This document shows, in pieces, positions 33,158 to 41,554 of a stretch of 52,001 nt of DNA (positions are counted from its first letter, which is position 1; each line of letters begins with the position of its first letter). Origin of the DNA: Pseudomonadota bacterium (GTDB taxonomy: Bacteria > Pseudomonadota > Alphaproteobacteria > Rhizobiales > Hyphomicrobiaceae); the NCBI GenBank assembly GCA_023430315.1, contig JAEZAW010000015.1, positions 1 to 52,001 of the forward strand, read 5' to 3'. Position numbers and translations under genes: made by a program. A model generated the notes under the pieces. That model was not told the origin of the DNA and did not search any database. It was given only the letters and a program-made list of their open reading frames with translations.

Positions 33158-34441
33158 ATGGACAAGATTTCACGGCGCGCTGCGCTGCTGGGCGCGGGCG
33201 CGGTCGCGACGCTATCTGCAGGGGCCCCCTTTGTGAACGCGGCCATGGGGCCTGATGACAAGTTCGATCTACTCATCAAGGGAGCAGATGTCCTCGACCC
33301 GAGCCAGGGACTTCGGGGAAAGCGCGACATCGGCATCCGCTATGGTCTCATCGAAGCCCTTGCCGAGGACATTCCCGCTGCACGATCGAACCGAACGCTC
33401 TCGGCGACAGGCAAGTTGGCGGTGCCGGGACTGATCGATCTTCATGCACATGTATTTCCATACGGTTCTGCCATCGGCATTCCCGCGGACGAGCTTGTCG
33501 CAAATCAGTCGACGACGACGCTGATCTCGGCGGGCGATGCCGGCGCCAACAATATCGCGGCCTTCAGGCGCTTCATTGTTCCGGCGACCCGAGCGCGCCT
33601 CTATGCCTTCGTGCATATTGCGAACCACGGTCTGACCGGATTTCCCGTCCCCGAGCTCTATAATATCGATTTCGCGCAGGTCGACGCGGCCGCGCGTGCC
33701 ATTGCCGAGAACTCCGACATCGTGCTCGGCGCCAAGGTGCGCATGAGCGAAAACGTCATCGCCAAGCACGGCCTCGAGCCGCTGAAGAGAGCGATCATGG
33801 CGTGCGAGCGTGCGGGAACCGGCGGCAAGGTGATGTGCCACATCGGCGGCGTGGAGACGCCTGCGTTGATGTCTCAGATCCTCGACCTGCTACGTGCGGG
33901 AGACGTGCTGACGCACGCTTATAGCGGCGCGCCGAATAACGCCAACCAGTTCACCAACATTGTGCAGGATGGCAAACTGCTCCCGGCGGCCGCCGAGGCA
34001 AAGAAGCGCGGCGTGGTGTTCGATGTCGGACACGGCGGCGGCTCGTTCGACTACACGGTCGCGGAGGTAGCGATCGCCAGCGGTGCCGGGCCTGACGTGA
34101 TCTCGTCCGATATCCATGTCTTCAGCGGCAATACGCCGGGAATGCCCTACCTCACCTGGGTCATGAGCAAATTCATGAATCTCGGCTACACGCTGGAGCA
34201 GGTCGTCACCATGGCTACAGCCACGCCAGCCAAGGTCATCAACAAGATGCCGAAGGCGGGCACGCTCCAAGTGGGTGCGCCCGGCGATGTCTCGCTGCTC
34301 GAGGTGGTGGAGGGGCCGGTGAGCTTTGTCGACACACGCAATAACAAGCGTGAGGGCAAGATCCATATCAAGCCGGCGGGTGCTATCGTCGCCGGTGTCG
34401 CGTATGGCCGGCCGTACCAGTCGCCCTTTGCCGTGCGGTGA
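33158..34441 (+). CDS. Secreted amidohydrolase/deacetylase-family metallohydrolase (dihydroorotase-like)
   Basis: The 427-residue protein has a short Tat-like signal (KISRRAALLGAGAVATLSAG, cleavage near residue 28) followed by an amidohydrolase fold of the COG3964 type. Metal-binding HXH is seen in PGLIDLHAHVFPYG. Further expected ligands lie in GAKVRMSENV (Lys), KVMCHIGG (His), LTHAYSGAP (His) and ISSDIHVFSG (Asp). COG3964 members include amido-acid deacetylases and dihydroorotase-like enzymes; the substrate here is unknown. Export would be unusual for dihydroorotase and favours a scavenging role. It lies 110 nt after ppk2, probably as a separate transcript. Confidence 0.85.
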   Translation: MDKISRRAALLGAGAVATLSAGAPFVNAAMGPDDKFDLLIKGADVLDPSQGLRGKRDIGIRYGLIEALAEDIPAARSNRTLSATGKLAVPGLIDLHAHVFPYGSAIGIPADELVANQSTTTLISAGDAGANNIAAFRRFIVPATRARLYAFVHIANHGLTGFPVPELYNIDFAQVDAAARAIAENSDIVLGAKVRMSENVIAKHGLEPLKRAIMACERAGTGGKVMCHIGGVETPALMSQILDLLRAGDVLTHAYSGAPNNANQFTNIVQDGKLLPAAAEAKKRGVVFDVGHGGGSFDYTVAEVAIASGAGPDVISSDIHVFSGNTPGMPYLTWVMSKFMNLGYTLEQVVTMATATPAKVINKMPKAGTLQVGAPGDVSLLEVVEGPVSFVDTRNNKREGKIHIKPAGAIVAGVAYGRPYQSPFAVR

Positions 34442-34560
34442 TGTGGACATTCGTATCCGCTCAGCAGTTCATCGAAACGTTCCGAGAATTTCCGCCGAGT
34501 AAGAAGTCGGACAGCCTGAGCGTCGATCAAGTTCTCGCCAAGCTATCCGACCAGCAGTCG
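34441..34560 (+). pseudogene. Remnant of an arylsulfatase C-terminus
   Basis: The stretch encoding QQFIETFREFPPSKKSDSLS followed by VDQVLAKL reads like the conserved C-terminal tail of arylsulfatases (FLxTFKEFPPRQxPxSFNLDxVxxKL). Nothing of the catalytic domain (no C/S-X-P-S-R) precedes it, since the amidohydrolase gene ends at 34441. It is therefore a decayed fragment or a small unrelated frame. The identification rests on memory of the tail motif. Confidence 0.4.
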
Positions 34561-34708
34561 CGGAACCAAGCGACGCGTCAGACTGCAAGGGCGCCAACTT
34601 GCTCTTCTGGCACGTCGGCTTGAGGGTAATCCCTGATTGCCCGTGCTTACCGGCTATTAATAGTGTCGGTGTTCAGTCGCAAACTCCGACACGAGCGGTG
34701 ACGACGCT

Positions 34709-34897
34709 ATGACGCTTCTCAGAATGAAAGCCGGTGGCCTCGCCTTGGTCGTATTGGGCGGATTGGCTTTCGCGCACGGTGCCGCGGACGGCCGCACATG
34801 GGAAGCTGCTCTTGGGCTGATTGTCCTCGGGCTCGGGGTGGCGCTCCTGGCGGCAAAGGTCATTTGGCGCACTACCCCCGGCGACTCGCGACGCTGA
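34709..34897 (+). CDS. Small two-helix membrane protein, unknown
   Basis: The 62-residue frame starts at ATG 34709 and predicts two transmembrane helices (GGLALVVLGGLAFAHGAA; ALGLIVLGLGVALLAAKVIW) joined by a short DGRTWE turn, with a basic C-terminal tail. The compositional bias looks like a real membrane protein rather than a shadow frame, but the ribosome-binding site is weak. I recognise no family. It lies alone between the arylsulfatase remnant and another unknown gene. The 238 bp after it hold no gene I can support. Confidence 0.5.
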   Translation: MTLLRMKAGGLALVVLGGLAFAHGAADGRTWEAALGLIVLGLGVALLAAKVIWRTTPGDSRR

Positions 34898-35135
34898 TCA
34901 CTGAATTGCTAAATGTCGCAATAGGGATTTCGCAAGAGATCGCTAAGGACCTGCCGCGTGAGCCAGTGGGCTTCTCAATCCACTATCGGCTCAGTCGGGA
35001 AGGAGCCGCGCACTGCTTGCGGGTCCGGGTTTGCGTGAGTGCCAAACTGCCGCAGATCGCTTTATCCGAACTGTCACAATCCGCCGCTAGCGTCCACTCA
35101 GACGGGTGGGCATCTCTAGTATCGGATGGTGCTCC

Positions 35136-35366
35136 ATGACTGAGGTCAATTTTCAAGCAAGTGTCTCGTTCATTCGAGATTTGCGGCAGCTCTCCTCGCG
35201 GCCGACCAGCCAATATACCATGCCGCTGAAGGTCGCTGTTAAACGGGCAGTGTCCAAACATCGTCCCGGTGAAACGCCGGCCATACTGGGCGACGGTGTC
35301 GAGCTCATCGGCATCGAAGCGATCAGAGCTGTGCTGATGCAGTTCCCAACGGATTACTATTACTGA
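35136..35366 (+). CDS. Hypothetical protein, 76 aa
   Basis: I do not recognise this short soluble protein. From ATG 35136 it reads as a charged helical N-terminus (SVSFIRDLRQLS), a basic middle (MPLKVAVKRAVSKHRPG) and a C-terminal stretch GIEAIRAVLMQF ending in three Tyr. It has no Cys or signal peptide. GGATGG about 8 nt upstream may serve as ribosome-binding site. The amino-acid composition is plausible for a small folded or nucleic-acid-binding protein, but conservation is needed to confirm it. Confidence 0.5.
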   Translation: MTEVNFQASVSFIRDLRQLSSRPTSQYTMPLKVAVKRAVSKHRPGETPAILGDGVELIGIEAIRAVLMQFPTDYYY

Positions 35367-35499
35367 GCCCGCCTCCATTTGCTGGGTAGCCCATGAAATT
35401 CTTGAGCGCGCCGCGGGAAATGGAGCGCTATACGAGCGTCCATGCCTGCGCATCAGATGATCCGGCGGAGTGCTGGAAACAGCAGCACCGATCTGACAA

Positions 35500-35549
35500 T
35501 TGATCCAGCAGCGTCCCATTGACACTGCGTTGATCGAACAGTGTCATTG
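35500..35549. repeat. Paired repeat element upstream of the flavin monooxygenase gene
   Basis: TTGATC-A-CAG-GTC-ATTG-like units occur at 35500-35521 and 35530-35549 as imperfect direct repeats, 30 bp apart. An exact 8-bp inverted repeat TGACACTG/CAGTGTCA (35520-35527 and 35539-35546) lies between and within them. The element lies 60 nt before the gene at 35609 and could be a regulator-binding site. Confidence 0.4.
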
Positions 35550-35608
35550 CGCCCGCCGACCATAAGCCGTGGGCCGGCCTCATATTTCATTGCAGGAGAG
35601 ATGACGCG

Positions 35609-36952
35609 TTGGCCAAGACGAAGATGCACCTCGGCTTCGATTTCTCCTACTCTCACATGGGCGGCCGATGGCGCCTGCCGGGCGCCTGGCCGGGGCGCAC
35701 CTTTCCCGACGTCGAGATGTATGAGGAGGTTGCGCGCATCTGCGAGCGGGGTCTCTTCGACATGATTTTCTCGGGCGACGGAACCGGCGTCCCCGATACG
35801 TGGCGCGGTTCGCGTGATGCGGCGATCGAATGGGGCATGAACTGGCCGCGGCAGGATCTCAATCCGCTGATGGTCGCGATGTCGCGCGTCACCAAGCATC
35901 TCGGCTTTGGCCTGACCTATTCGTCCACATTCATGCATCCGTACTACATGGCGCGACTGATGAACTCGCTCGATCATCTGACGGGCGGTCGCATCGCGAT
36001 GAATCTCGTGACGTCGACGCGCCGCGCGGACGCTGCGAACTACGGCTTCGACGAGCTCATGGAGCATGGCGCACGCTATGACCGCATGGAGGAGTTCGTC
36101 GATGTGTGCCGCAAGCTCTGGGACTCGGCCGAACCGGATTTGATGATCTGGGATCATGCGACAGGCCGCGTCAGCGATCCTGCTAAGATCCACGATGTCA
36201 GTCATCGCGGACGGTTCTTCAAAGTCGAGGGCCCGCTGAACACGCCGCCCTCGCCGCAGAAGCACCCCGTGCTCATTCAGGCGGGTGGTTCACCGCGCGG
36301 CATTCGCGCCTCCGCCTACGTCGCGGATCATGTGTTTGGCGCCGACATGGACGTCGAGCTGCAGGTCAAGCAGCGCAAGGCGCTGGATGCGGCATTGGTC
36401 GATCTTAGCAAAGACCCGCGACGGACCGGCATTCTCTGGCAGACACCGATCGTGGTGCGCGAGACCCGGGCCGAGGCCGAGGCGCAAAAGGATTTGCTGC
36501 TGACCGCAATCCCGGCCGAGGCCGTCGGAGCGTACATCTCCTATAATGCGGGCTATGATTTTTCGACGGTGCCCGAGCGCTTCACCGTCAAGGAGCTGCA
36601 CGACGAGATCGTGGCCTCGAACGCATCGCCGGTGGGCTTCATTTATGAGCTTGGCCACAAGATCGGCCGCGAGACGACGATCACGCGCGCCGAGTTCTTC
36701 GAACACGCCATACGCGAGGCGACGAGCTATGACACGACTCTCGCCGGTTCGGTGAAGGACGTCGCCGATATTCTCGAAGAGCGTTTCGAGGCGACGGGGA
36801 GCCGCGGTGGCTTCATGTTCGGCCACGTGCCGGCATTGCCCAATGATCTCGTCGCGCTCGTCGACCTGCTTGTCCCCGAGCTGCAACGGCGAGGGCGCTT
36901 CAGGACCGAGTATCACTACAAGACTCTCAGAGAGAACTTGCTGGACTCGTGA
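35609..36952 (+). CDS. LLM-class flavin-dependent monooxygenase (NtaA/SnaA/DszA family)
   Basis: The 447-residue protein is an FMNH2-dependent monooxygenase of the bacterial-luciferase fold. Motifs are MHLGFDFSYSHMGGRWRLPG, MVAMSRVTKHLGFGLTYSST, NSLDHLTGGRIAMNLVTSTR, ARYDRMEEFVDVCRKLWDS, HRGRFFKVEGPLNTPPSPQ and PVLIQAGGSPRGI. This set is typical of the nitrilotriacetate/alkane-sulfonate/dibenzothiophene-sulfone group. The substrate is unknown. I chose TTG 35609, since GGAGAG lies about 8 nt before it; ATG 35624 is the alternative. A flavin reductase must be supplied from elsewhere. A repeated element upstream suggests regulation. Confidence 0.88.
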   Translation: MAKTKMHLGFDFSYSHMGGRWRLPGAWPGRTFPDVEMYEEVARICERGLFDMIFSGDGTGVPDTWRGSRDAAIEWGMNWPRQDLNPLMVAMSRVTKHLGFGLTYSSTFMHPYYMARLMNSLDHLTGGRIAMNLVTSTRRADAANYGFDELMEHGARYDRMEEFVDVCRKLWDSAEPDLMIWDHATGRVSDPAKIHDVSHRGRFFKVEGPLNTPPSPQKHPVLIQAGGSPRGIRASAYVADHVFGADMDVELQVKQRKALDAALVDLSKDPRRTGILWQTPIVVRETRAEAEAQKDLLLTAIPAEAVGAYISYNAGYDFSTVPERFTVKELHDEIVASNASPVGFIYELGHKIGRETTITRAEFFEHAIREATSYDTTLAGSVKDVADILEERFEATGSRGGFMFGHVPALPNDLVALVDLLVPELQRRGRFRTEYHYKTLRENLLDS

Positions 36953-37002
36953 GTACCGCAGGTTACTAAGGCGGTAAAATCTAACGCTCTTTCGCGGAGA
37001 AT

Positions 37003-37087
37003 TGGTGGAGAGGGTTGGATTCGAACCAACGTAGGCGAAGCCAACGGATTTACAGTCCGTCCCCTTTAGCCACTCGGGCACCTCTCC
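37003..37087 (-). tRNA. tRNA-Tyr (GTA anticodon)
   Basis: The 85-nt minus-strand sequence folds as a class II tRNA. The acceptor stem is GGAGAGG paired with CCTCTCC, with encoded CCA at the 3' end. The D arm is GCCCGAGTGGCTAAAGGGG, the anticodon loop CTGTAAA has GTA at 37053-37051, and a long variable arm and GGTTCGAATCC T-arm follow. GTA decodes UAC/UAU. It lies between the flavin monooxygenase gene (opposite strand) and the AlaC-like gene. Confidence 0.97.
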
Positions 37088-37226
37088 ACGCACAGCAACA
37101 GGCAGCAAAACCGCTGAGGGAGGCTTGGCCTCCCGGCCTCGTCCCGTTGCTGGAAGCCCGCCTTATCGGGGCCCGAGCCCGCCCTGTCAATGCCTATCAG
37201 GCGCTGAGCCCGTGGCAGCCGGCCGA

Positions 37227-38456
37227 TCAGCCGGTTGCCTTGTCGCGGAGCGGCACCACGTTGTGCATGGAGGCCGTGCCCTGGGTGAGGAACTTCTTGA
37301 TATTGCGGGCAGCCTGGCGAATGCGGTGCTCGTTCTCGACGATGGCGATGCGGACATAGCCCTCGCCGTGCTCGCCGAAGCCGATACCGGGGGCGACGGC
37401 CACCTCGGCCTTCTCCACCAGCAGCTTCGAGAACTCGAGGCAGCCGACCTCCTTGAAGGCCTCGGGGATCGGCACCCAGGCAAACATGGAGGCGACGGGC
37501 GGCTCGAAATGCCAACCCGCATTGGCGAAGCTCTCGACCAGCACGTCGCGGCGGCGCTTGTAGGTCGCGCGCATCTCGTGAATGCACTCCTCGGGACCAT
37601 TGAGAGCCGCTGCCGCTGCAACCTGGATCGGCGTGTAGGCACCGTAGTCGAGATAGCTTTTCACGCGTGCGAGCGCCGCGAGCAGGCGCTCGTTGCCGAC
37701 CGCGAAGCCCATGCGCCAGCCGGCCATGGAGAACGTCTTGGACATGGAGGTGAACTCGACGGCGACGTCCATGGCGCCGGGCACCTGGAGGAGCGAGGGC
37801 GGCGGATTGGCATCGTCGAAATAGACCTCGGCATAGGCCAGATCCGAGAGCAAGATCAGCTCGTGCTGCTTCGCGAACTGGACGAGCTCACGATAGAAAT
37901 CGAGGCTCGCAACGTGAGCCGTCGGGTTCGCCGGGTAGCACACGACGAGCGCGAGCGGCTTCGGGATGGAGTGCTTCACGGCCCGCTCGAGCGCGGGGAA
38001 GAAAGCGGGCGTCGGCTCGGCCGGCACCGAGCGGATGACGCCGCCGGCCATGAGAAAGCCGAAGGCGTGTATGGGGTAGCTCGGGTTCGGCACGATCACG
38101 ACGTCGCCGGGCGCGGTGATGGCCTGCGCCATATTGGCGAAGCCTTCCTTGGAGCCGAGCGTGGCCACGACCTGGGTATTGGGGTTCAGCTTCACGCCGA
38201 AGCGCCGGCCGTAGTAGCCCGCCTGGGCCTTCAGGAGCCCTGGAATGCCCTTGGAGGCGGAATAGCGGTTCGTCCGCGGCTTGCTCACGGTCTCGACGAG
38301 TTTTTCCGTGATATGGCGGGGCGTTGGCAGGTCCGGATTGCCCATGCCGAGGTCGATGATATCGGCGCCGCGAGCTCGGGCCTGGGCCTTCAGACGGTTC
38401 ACTTCCGCAAAAACGTAGGGCGGGAGGCGCTTGATGCGATGGAAATCCTCGATCAC
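37227..38456 (-). CDS. Class I aminotransferase, AlaC-like
   Basis: The 409-residue PLP enzyme resembles alanine-synthesising AlaC and LL-diaminopimelate aminotransferase-like proteins. It begins FHRIKRLPPYVFAEVNRLK and IIDLGMGNPDLPTP, and carries NRYSASKGIPGL, PNPSYPIHAFGF, CYPANPTAHVA, LSDLAYAEVYFDD and the Schiff-base lysine in SMSKTFSMAGWRMGF. The C-terminal arginine needed for the substrate carboxylate lies in GYVRIAIVE. Alanine transaminase is the likeliest activity. It stands as a single gene upstream of tRNA-Tyr on the same strand. Confidence 0.88.
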   Translation of the reverse strand: MIEDFHRIKRLPPYVFAEVNRLKAQARARGADIIDLGMGNPDLPTPRHITEKLVETVSKPRTNRYSASKGIPGLLKAQAGYYGRRFGVKLNPNTQVVATLGSKEGFANMAQAITAPGDVVIVPNPSYPIHAFGFLMAGGVIRSVPAEPTPAFFPALERAVKHSIPKPLALVVCYPANPTAHVASLDFYRELVQFAKQHELILLSDLAYAEVYFDDANPPPSLLQVPGAMDVAVEFTSMSKTFSMAGWRMGFAVGNERLLAALARVKSYLDYGAYTPIQVAAAAALNGPEECIHEMRATYKRRRDVLVESFANAGWHFEPPVASMFAWVPIPEAFKEVGCLEFSKLLVEKAEVAVAPGIGFGEHGEGYVRIAIVENEHRIRQAARNIKKFLTQGTASMHNVVPLRDKATG

Positions 38457-38747
38457 GGCGGAACCTCGATTTGGCCAAGAGTACGGGCAGCCGGCGCCCG
38501 CTGATATACGGGCGGTCAGGCCGGCACGGTCTACTCTATTGTGAGGATTCCCGCCAGAGTGAGGCGGGCGGCGGCCTCCCTTCGGGCTATCGTAAGCATC
38601 GCGGCGCCGTCTGATTGCCAGCTCCCGGCACCACAGCTAAGAGTTTTCCCTTACGTGCGCTGATTGGTCCCTCGCGCGACCGGCGGGAATCACCCCCAAG
38701 TAACGGTGGCTCCAGGTGGTGGCGCTTGCTTCCCCCGGAATGCCCGC

Positions 38748-40589
38748 ATGCCCAAGAAATCACCGGAAGTTCCAGCAAAGTCCCCTGCAACTCGAGTGGA
38801 CTGGACCCAGTACATGGTGAACGATCCGGAAGCCTTTGCGCACAACATGGTGCGCCTCGTCGAGGAGGGCGGCAGGGCCTGGGCGGCACTGATCGAGCGC
38901 TCCGACAAGGCGAATGGCGCCATCAGCCCTCCGAGCGATATCAACGAAGCCACCCACATCGTCGGCGAGATCATGCGCCAGTGGTTCAGCGACCCTGTCC
39001 GGGCCGCCGAGTCGCAGAGCGAGCTCCTGCGCGGGTATGTGGACGTGTGGAACACGACCATGCGCCGCATGATGGGCGAGGACGTCGAGGACGTCGCCAA
39101 GCCGGAGGCGGGTGATGCCCGCTTCAAGGATGCGGAATGGACGAGCAATCCCTACTTCGATTTCTGGAAGCAGGCTTACCTCGTCACCTCGCACTGGGCC
39201 GAGAAGGTCATCGACGATACCGAAGGCTTCGACGAGCGCACCCGCCAGCGCGCGGAATACTATTACCGCCAGGTTGCGAGCGCACTGTCACCCTCCAATT
39301 TCCCCCTCACGAACCCCGAGGTCCTGCGCGAGACGTTCAAGTCGAACGGCGAGAACCTGGTGCGCGGCGTCCACAACCTCATTACTGATCTCGAAACCCC
39401 GGGCGACCTCCTCAAGATCAGCCAGACCGATACGCAGGCCTTCGAGGTTGGCCGCAATCTCGCGATCACGCCGGGCAAGGTCGTCTCCCAGAATGATCTG
39501 TTCCAGCTCATCCAATACACGCCCTCGACGCCCAAGGTGCGCGAGGTGCCGCTGCTGATCGTCCCGCCGTGGATCAACAAGTTCTACATTCTGGACCTGA
39601 CCGAGCAGAAGTCCTTCATCCGCTACATCGTCGCGCAGGGCTTCACGGTCTTCATCGTGTCGTGGGTCAATCCCGATAAGCGCCTCGCGGGCAAGACCTT
39701 CGAGGACTACATGCGCGAAGGCATTCATGCCGCGACGGACGCCGTACAGCGCGAGACGGGTCAGGCGAAGATCAACATCGTCGGCTACTGCGTCGGCGGC
39801 ACGCTGCTCGCGACCACGCTCGCTTACGACGCTGCGACCGGCCGCGACAACTACAACTCGGCGACGTTCTTCGCTGCGCAGGCCGACTTCACCAAGGCCG
39901 GCGATCTCCTGCTCTTCATCGATGATGCGCAGCTCAAGGCGCTCGAGGAGATGATGGCCGAGAAGGGCTATCTCGACGGATCGCGCATGGCGACGGTGTT
40001 CAACTTGCTGCGGCCGCGCGATCTCATCTGGCCGTACATCGTCAATAACTACATGCTCGGCAAGACACCATTCCCGTTCGATCTCCTGTACTGGAACCAG
40101 GACTCGACGCGGATGCCGCCCGCAAATCACAGCTTCTATCTGCGCCAGTTCTACAAGGACAACAAGTTCGCCAAAGGCGAGATGAAGATCGGCGGCATCA
40201 AGCTGGATCCGAAAAAGGTCAAGCTGCCGATCTATGAGCTCGCGGCGCGCGAGGATCACATTGCGCCGGCGAAGTCCGTCTTCATCAGCTCGCGGCTCTT
40301 CGGCGGACCCGTTGATTATGTGATGGCGGGATCTGGTCACATTGCCGGTGTCATCAATCCACCGATCGAGGGCCGCCCGCCCAAGTATCAGTTCTGGACG
40401 AACCCGGATCGCGTCACCACGCTCGAGGAGTGGCAGGAGGGCGCCAAGGAGACGCCCGGCTCCTGGTGGCCGCACTGGATGAGCTGGCTGAAAAAGCAGT
40501 CGGGCGGAATGGTCGCAGCACGCGAGCCCGGCACAACGCTCGGTGTTATCGAGGATGCACCCGGCTCCTACGTGCGCGCGAAGTCGTAA
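38748..40589 (+). CDS. phaC: Class I poly(3-hydroxyalkanoate) synthase
   Basis: The 613-residue enzyme polymerises hydroxyacyl-CoA to PHA at the granule surface. The α/β-hydrolase lipase-like box GYCVGGT puts the catalytic Cys at residue 348. The Asp lies in AAREDHIAPAKSV and the His in GSGHIAGVINPP. Other class I stretches are WTSNPYFDFWKQAYL, NFPLTNPEVLRETFKSNGENLVRG, TPGKVVSQNDLFQLIQY and VSWVNPDKRLAGKTFEDYM. The frame is open to 38664, but ATG 38748 gives the normal length. It diverges from the AlaC-like gene and ends at a strong shared terminator. No phaA, phaB or phasin gene is nearby. Confidence 0.96.
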   Translation: MPKKSPEVPAKSPATRVDWTQYMVNDPEAFAHNMVRLVEEGGRAWAALIERSDKANGAISPPSDINEATHIVGEIMRQWFSDPVRAAESQSELLRGYVDVWNTTMRRMMGEDVEDVAKPEAGDARFKDAEWTSNPYFDFWKQAYLVTSHWAEKVIDDTEGFDERTRQRAEYYYRQVASALSPSNFPLTNPEVLRETFKSNGENLVRGVHNLITDLETPGDLLKISQTDTQAFEVGRNLAITPGKVVSQNDLFQLIQYTPSTPKVREVPLLIVPPWINKFYILDLTEQKSFIRYIVAQGFTVFIVSWVNPDKRLAGKTFEDYMREGIHAATDAVQRETGQAKINIVGYCVGGTLLATTLAYDAATGRDNYNSATFFAAQADFTKAGDLLLFIDDAQLKALEEMMAEKGYLDGSRMATVFNLLRPRDLIWPYIVNNYMLGKTPFPFDLLYWNQDSTRMPPANHSFYLRQFYKDNKFAKGEMKIGGIKLDPKKVKLPIYELAAREDHIAPAKSVFISSRLFGGPVDYVMAGSGHIAGVINPPIEGRPPKYQFWTNPDRVTTLEEWQEGAKETPGSWWPHWMSWLKKQSGGMVAAREPGTTLGVIEDAPGSYVRAKS

Positions 40590-40591
40590 TA

Positions 40592-40620
40592 TCCCCTCTC
40601 CCGCGCGCGGGGAGAGGGGA
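40592..40620. terminator. Bidirectional terminator between phaC and the TIGR02186-type gene
   Basis: A perfect 11-bp inverted repeat (TCCCCTCTCCC and complement, 7-nt GC loop) fills the 32-nt gap between two convergent stop codons. Such symmetry serves both strands. The T-tracts are minimal. Confidence 0.7.
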
Positions 40621-40621
40621 T

Positions 40622-41554
40622 TCAAGCCTTGTTCCGGTTGAAGACGTACGATGCGAGCATTCCCGCGCCGACGGCGATGAGCACCGTGAAGACGCCGTAG
40701 AAGAACGGGTGGTCGAAGGCAAAGCGGTGGATGAGGTGCTCGAGGCCCTCGCGCTCCAGATCGAGCTTCGTCGCGTAGGTGCTGAGTAGCTCTCCGTCGC
40801 GGAAGAGATAGACTCGGGTCTCGAAGGCACCGACGGTCACCGTTGCCGGCATGTCGAAGGCAGAGCGAAAGAGGCTGCGGCCGACGAACGCGACGCCGTA
40901 CTCGTCCTGCTGGTAGAGGCGCTCACGCCGCTTGAGACGCACGACGGCATCGCGCCACTCCCTGATCTCGTCCGCTGTCAGGTTGCGCGCCGAACGGTGA
41001 AAGGTCATGGGCACGAAGTCGAAGCCGATGCCGCTGGACTTGAGCACGTCGTCGGAGGCGATCTCGTCGAGTGGCCGCGTCGAGCTGATAGCGTAGTAGC
41101 TCGGGACGCTCGTAAAGGTCGTCGAGGAAGTATTGATCCAGAGGCCGCCGACATTGCTCTTCTTGCGCGCGACGAGGCGAGAAGGCGCCCCCGAGATCAC
41201 GATGACGACGTCGTAGAGGCCCGACTCCGCACTCGTCTGGCGGCTGTTGTCAACAGCGCCGAAGACGATGATGCCGGTTCCCGAGAAGGTCGACGTCACG
41301 GCAATCCGGCGCGTGGACACATCCGCATGTACAGCTTCGCGCGGCAGTGGCGGCGCCTCGGTCGGTCGTACTTCCTGAGCCGGAGCGGGCGGCGGTGTGA
41401 CCTGCACGGGCGGGGCCGGCAGAGTAGGACCGGCCGGCGGTTGCGGCGGGGTCGGCCGCTGCGCAAGGGCGGCGCCGACGAGAGCGCTCGCCGTCAGGAC
41501 GCCGACCGCTAGAGCCACGAACGTGCCGCGATGGAGGAGGCGCGCCATGCTCAT
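40622..41554 (-). CDS. TIGR02186-type alphaproteobacterial membrane-anchored protein
   Basis: The 310-residue protein has a signal peptide or N-terminal anchor (residues about 10-32), a Pro-rich linker (RPTPPQPPAGPTLP, VQVTPPPAPAQE), a periplasmic β-rich domain (RRIAVTSTFSGTGIIVFGAV, LYDVVIVISGAPSRLVARKK) and one C-terminal transmembrane helix (PFFYGVFTVLIAVGAGMLAS) before FNRNKA. It resembles the conserved TIGR02186 family of alphaproteobacteria, which has no known function. It is longer than I recall for the family because of the Pro-rich part. Its ATG overlaps the TauE/SafE stop by one base, so the two are co-translated and probably act together. Confidence 0.75.
   Translation of the reverse strand: MSMARLLHRGTFVALAVGVLTASALVGAALAQRPTPPQPPAGPTLPAPPVQVTPPPAPAQEVRPTEAPPLPREAVHADVSTRRIAVTSTFSGTGIIVFGAVDNSRQTSAESGLYDVVIVISGAPSRLVARKKSNVGGLWINTSSTTFTSVPSYYAISSTRPLDEIASDDVLKSSGIGFDFVPMTFHRSARNLTADEIREWRDAVVRLKRRERLYQQDEYGVAFVGRSLFRSAFDMPATVTVGAFETRVYLFRDGELLSTYATKLDLEREGLEHLIHRFAFDHPFFYGVFTVLIAVGAGMLASYVFNRNKA

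Noticed and set aside
35060..35077. CTTTATC-CGAA-CTGTCAC as a further Pho box before the 76-aa gene
   Set aside because: Only one half-site matches well and no -10 lies at the right distance, so it is weaker than the sites at 16396 and 31951.
36290..37108. Minus-strand open frame of 272 codons starting upstream of and reading through tRNA-Tyr
   Set aside because: The start of the frame is the tRNA itself read as protein (the familiar VPEWLKGTDCKSV pattern), and the rest is antisense to the flavin monooxygenase gene.
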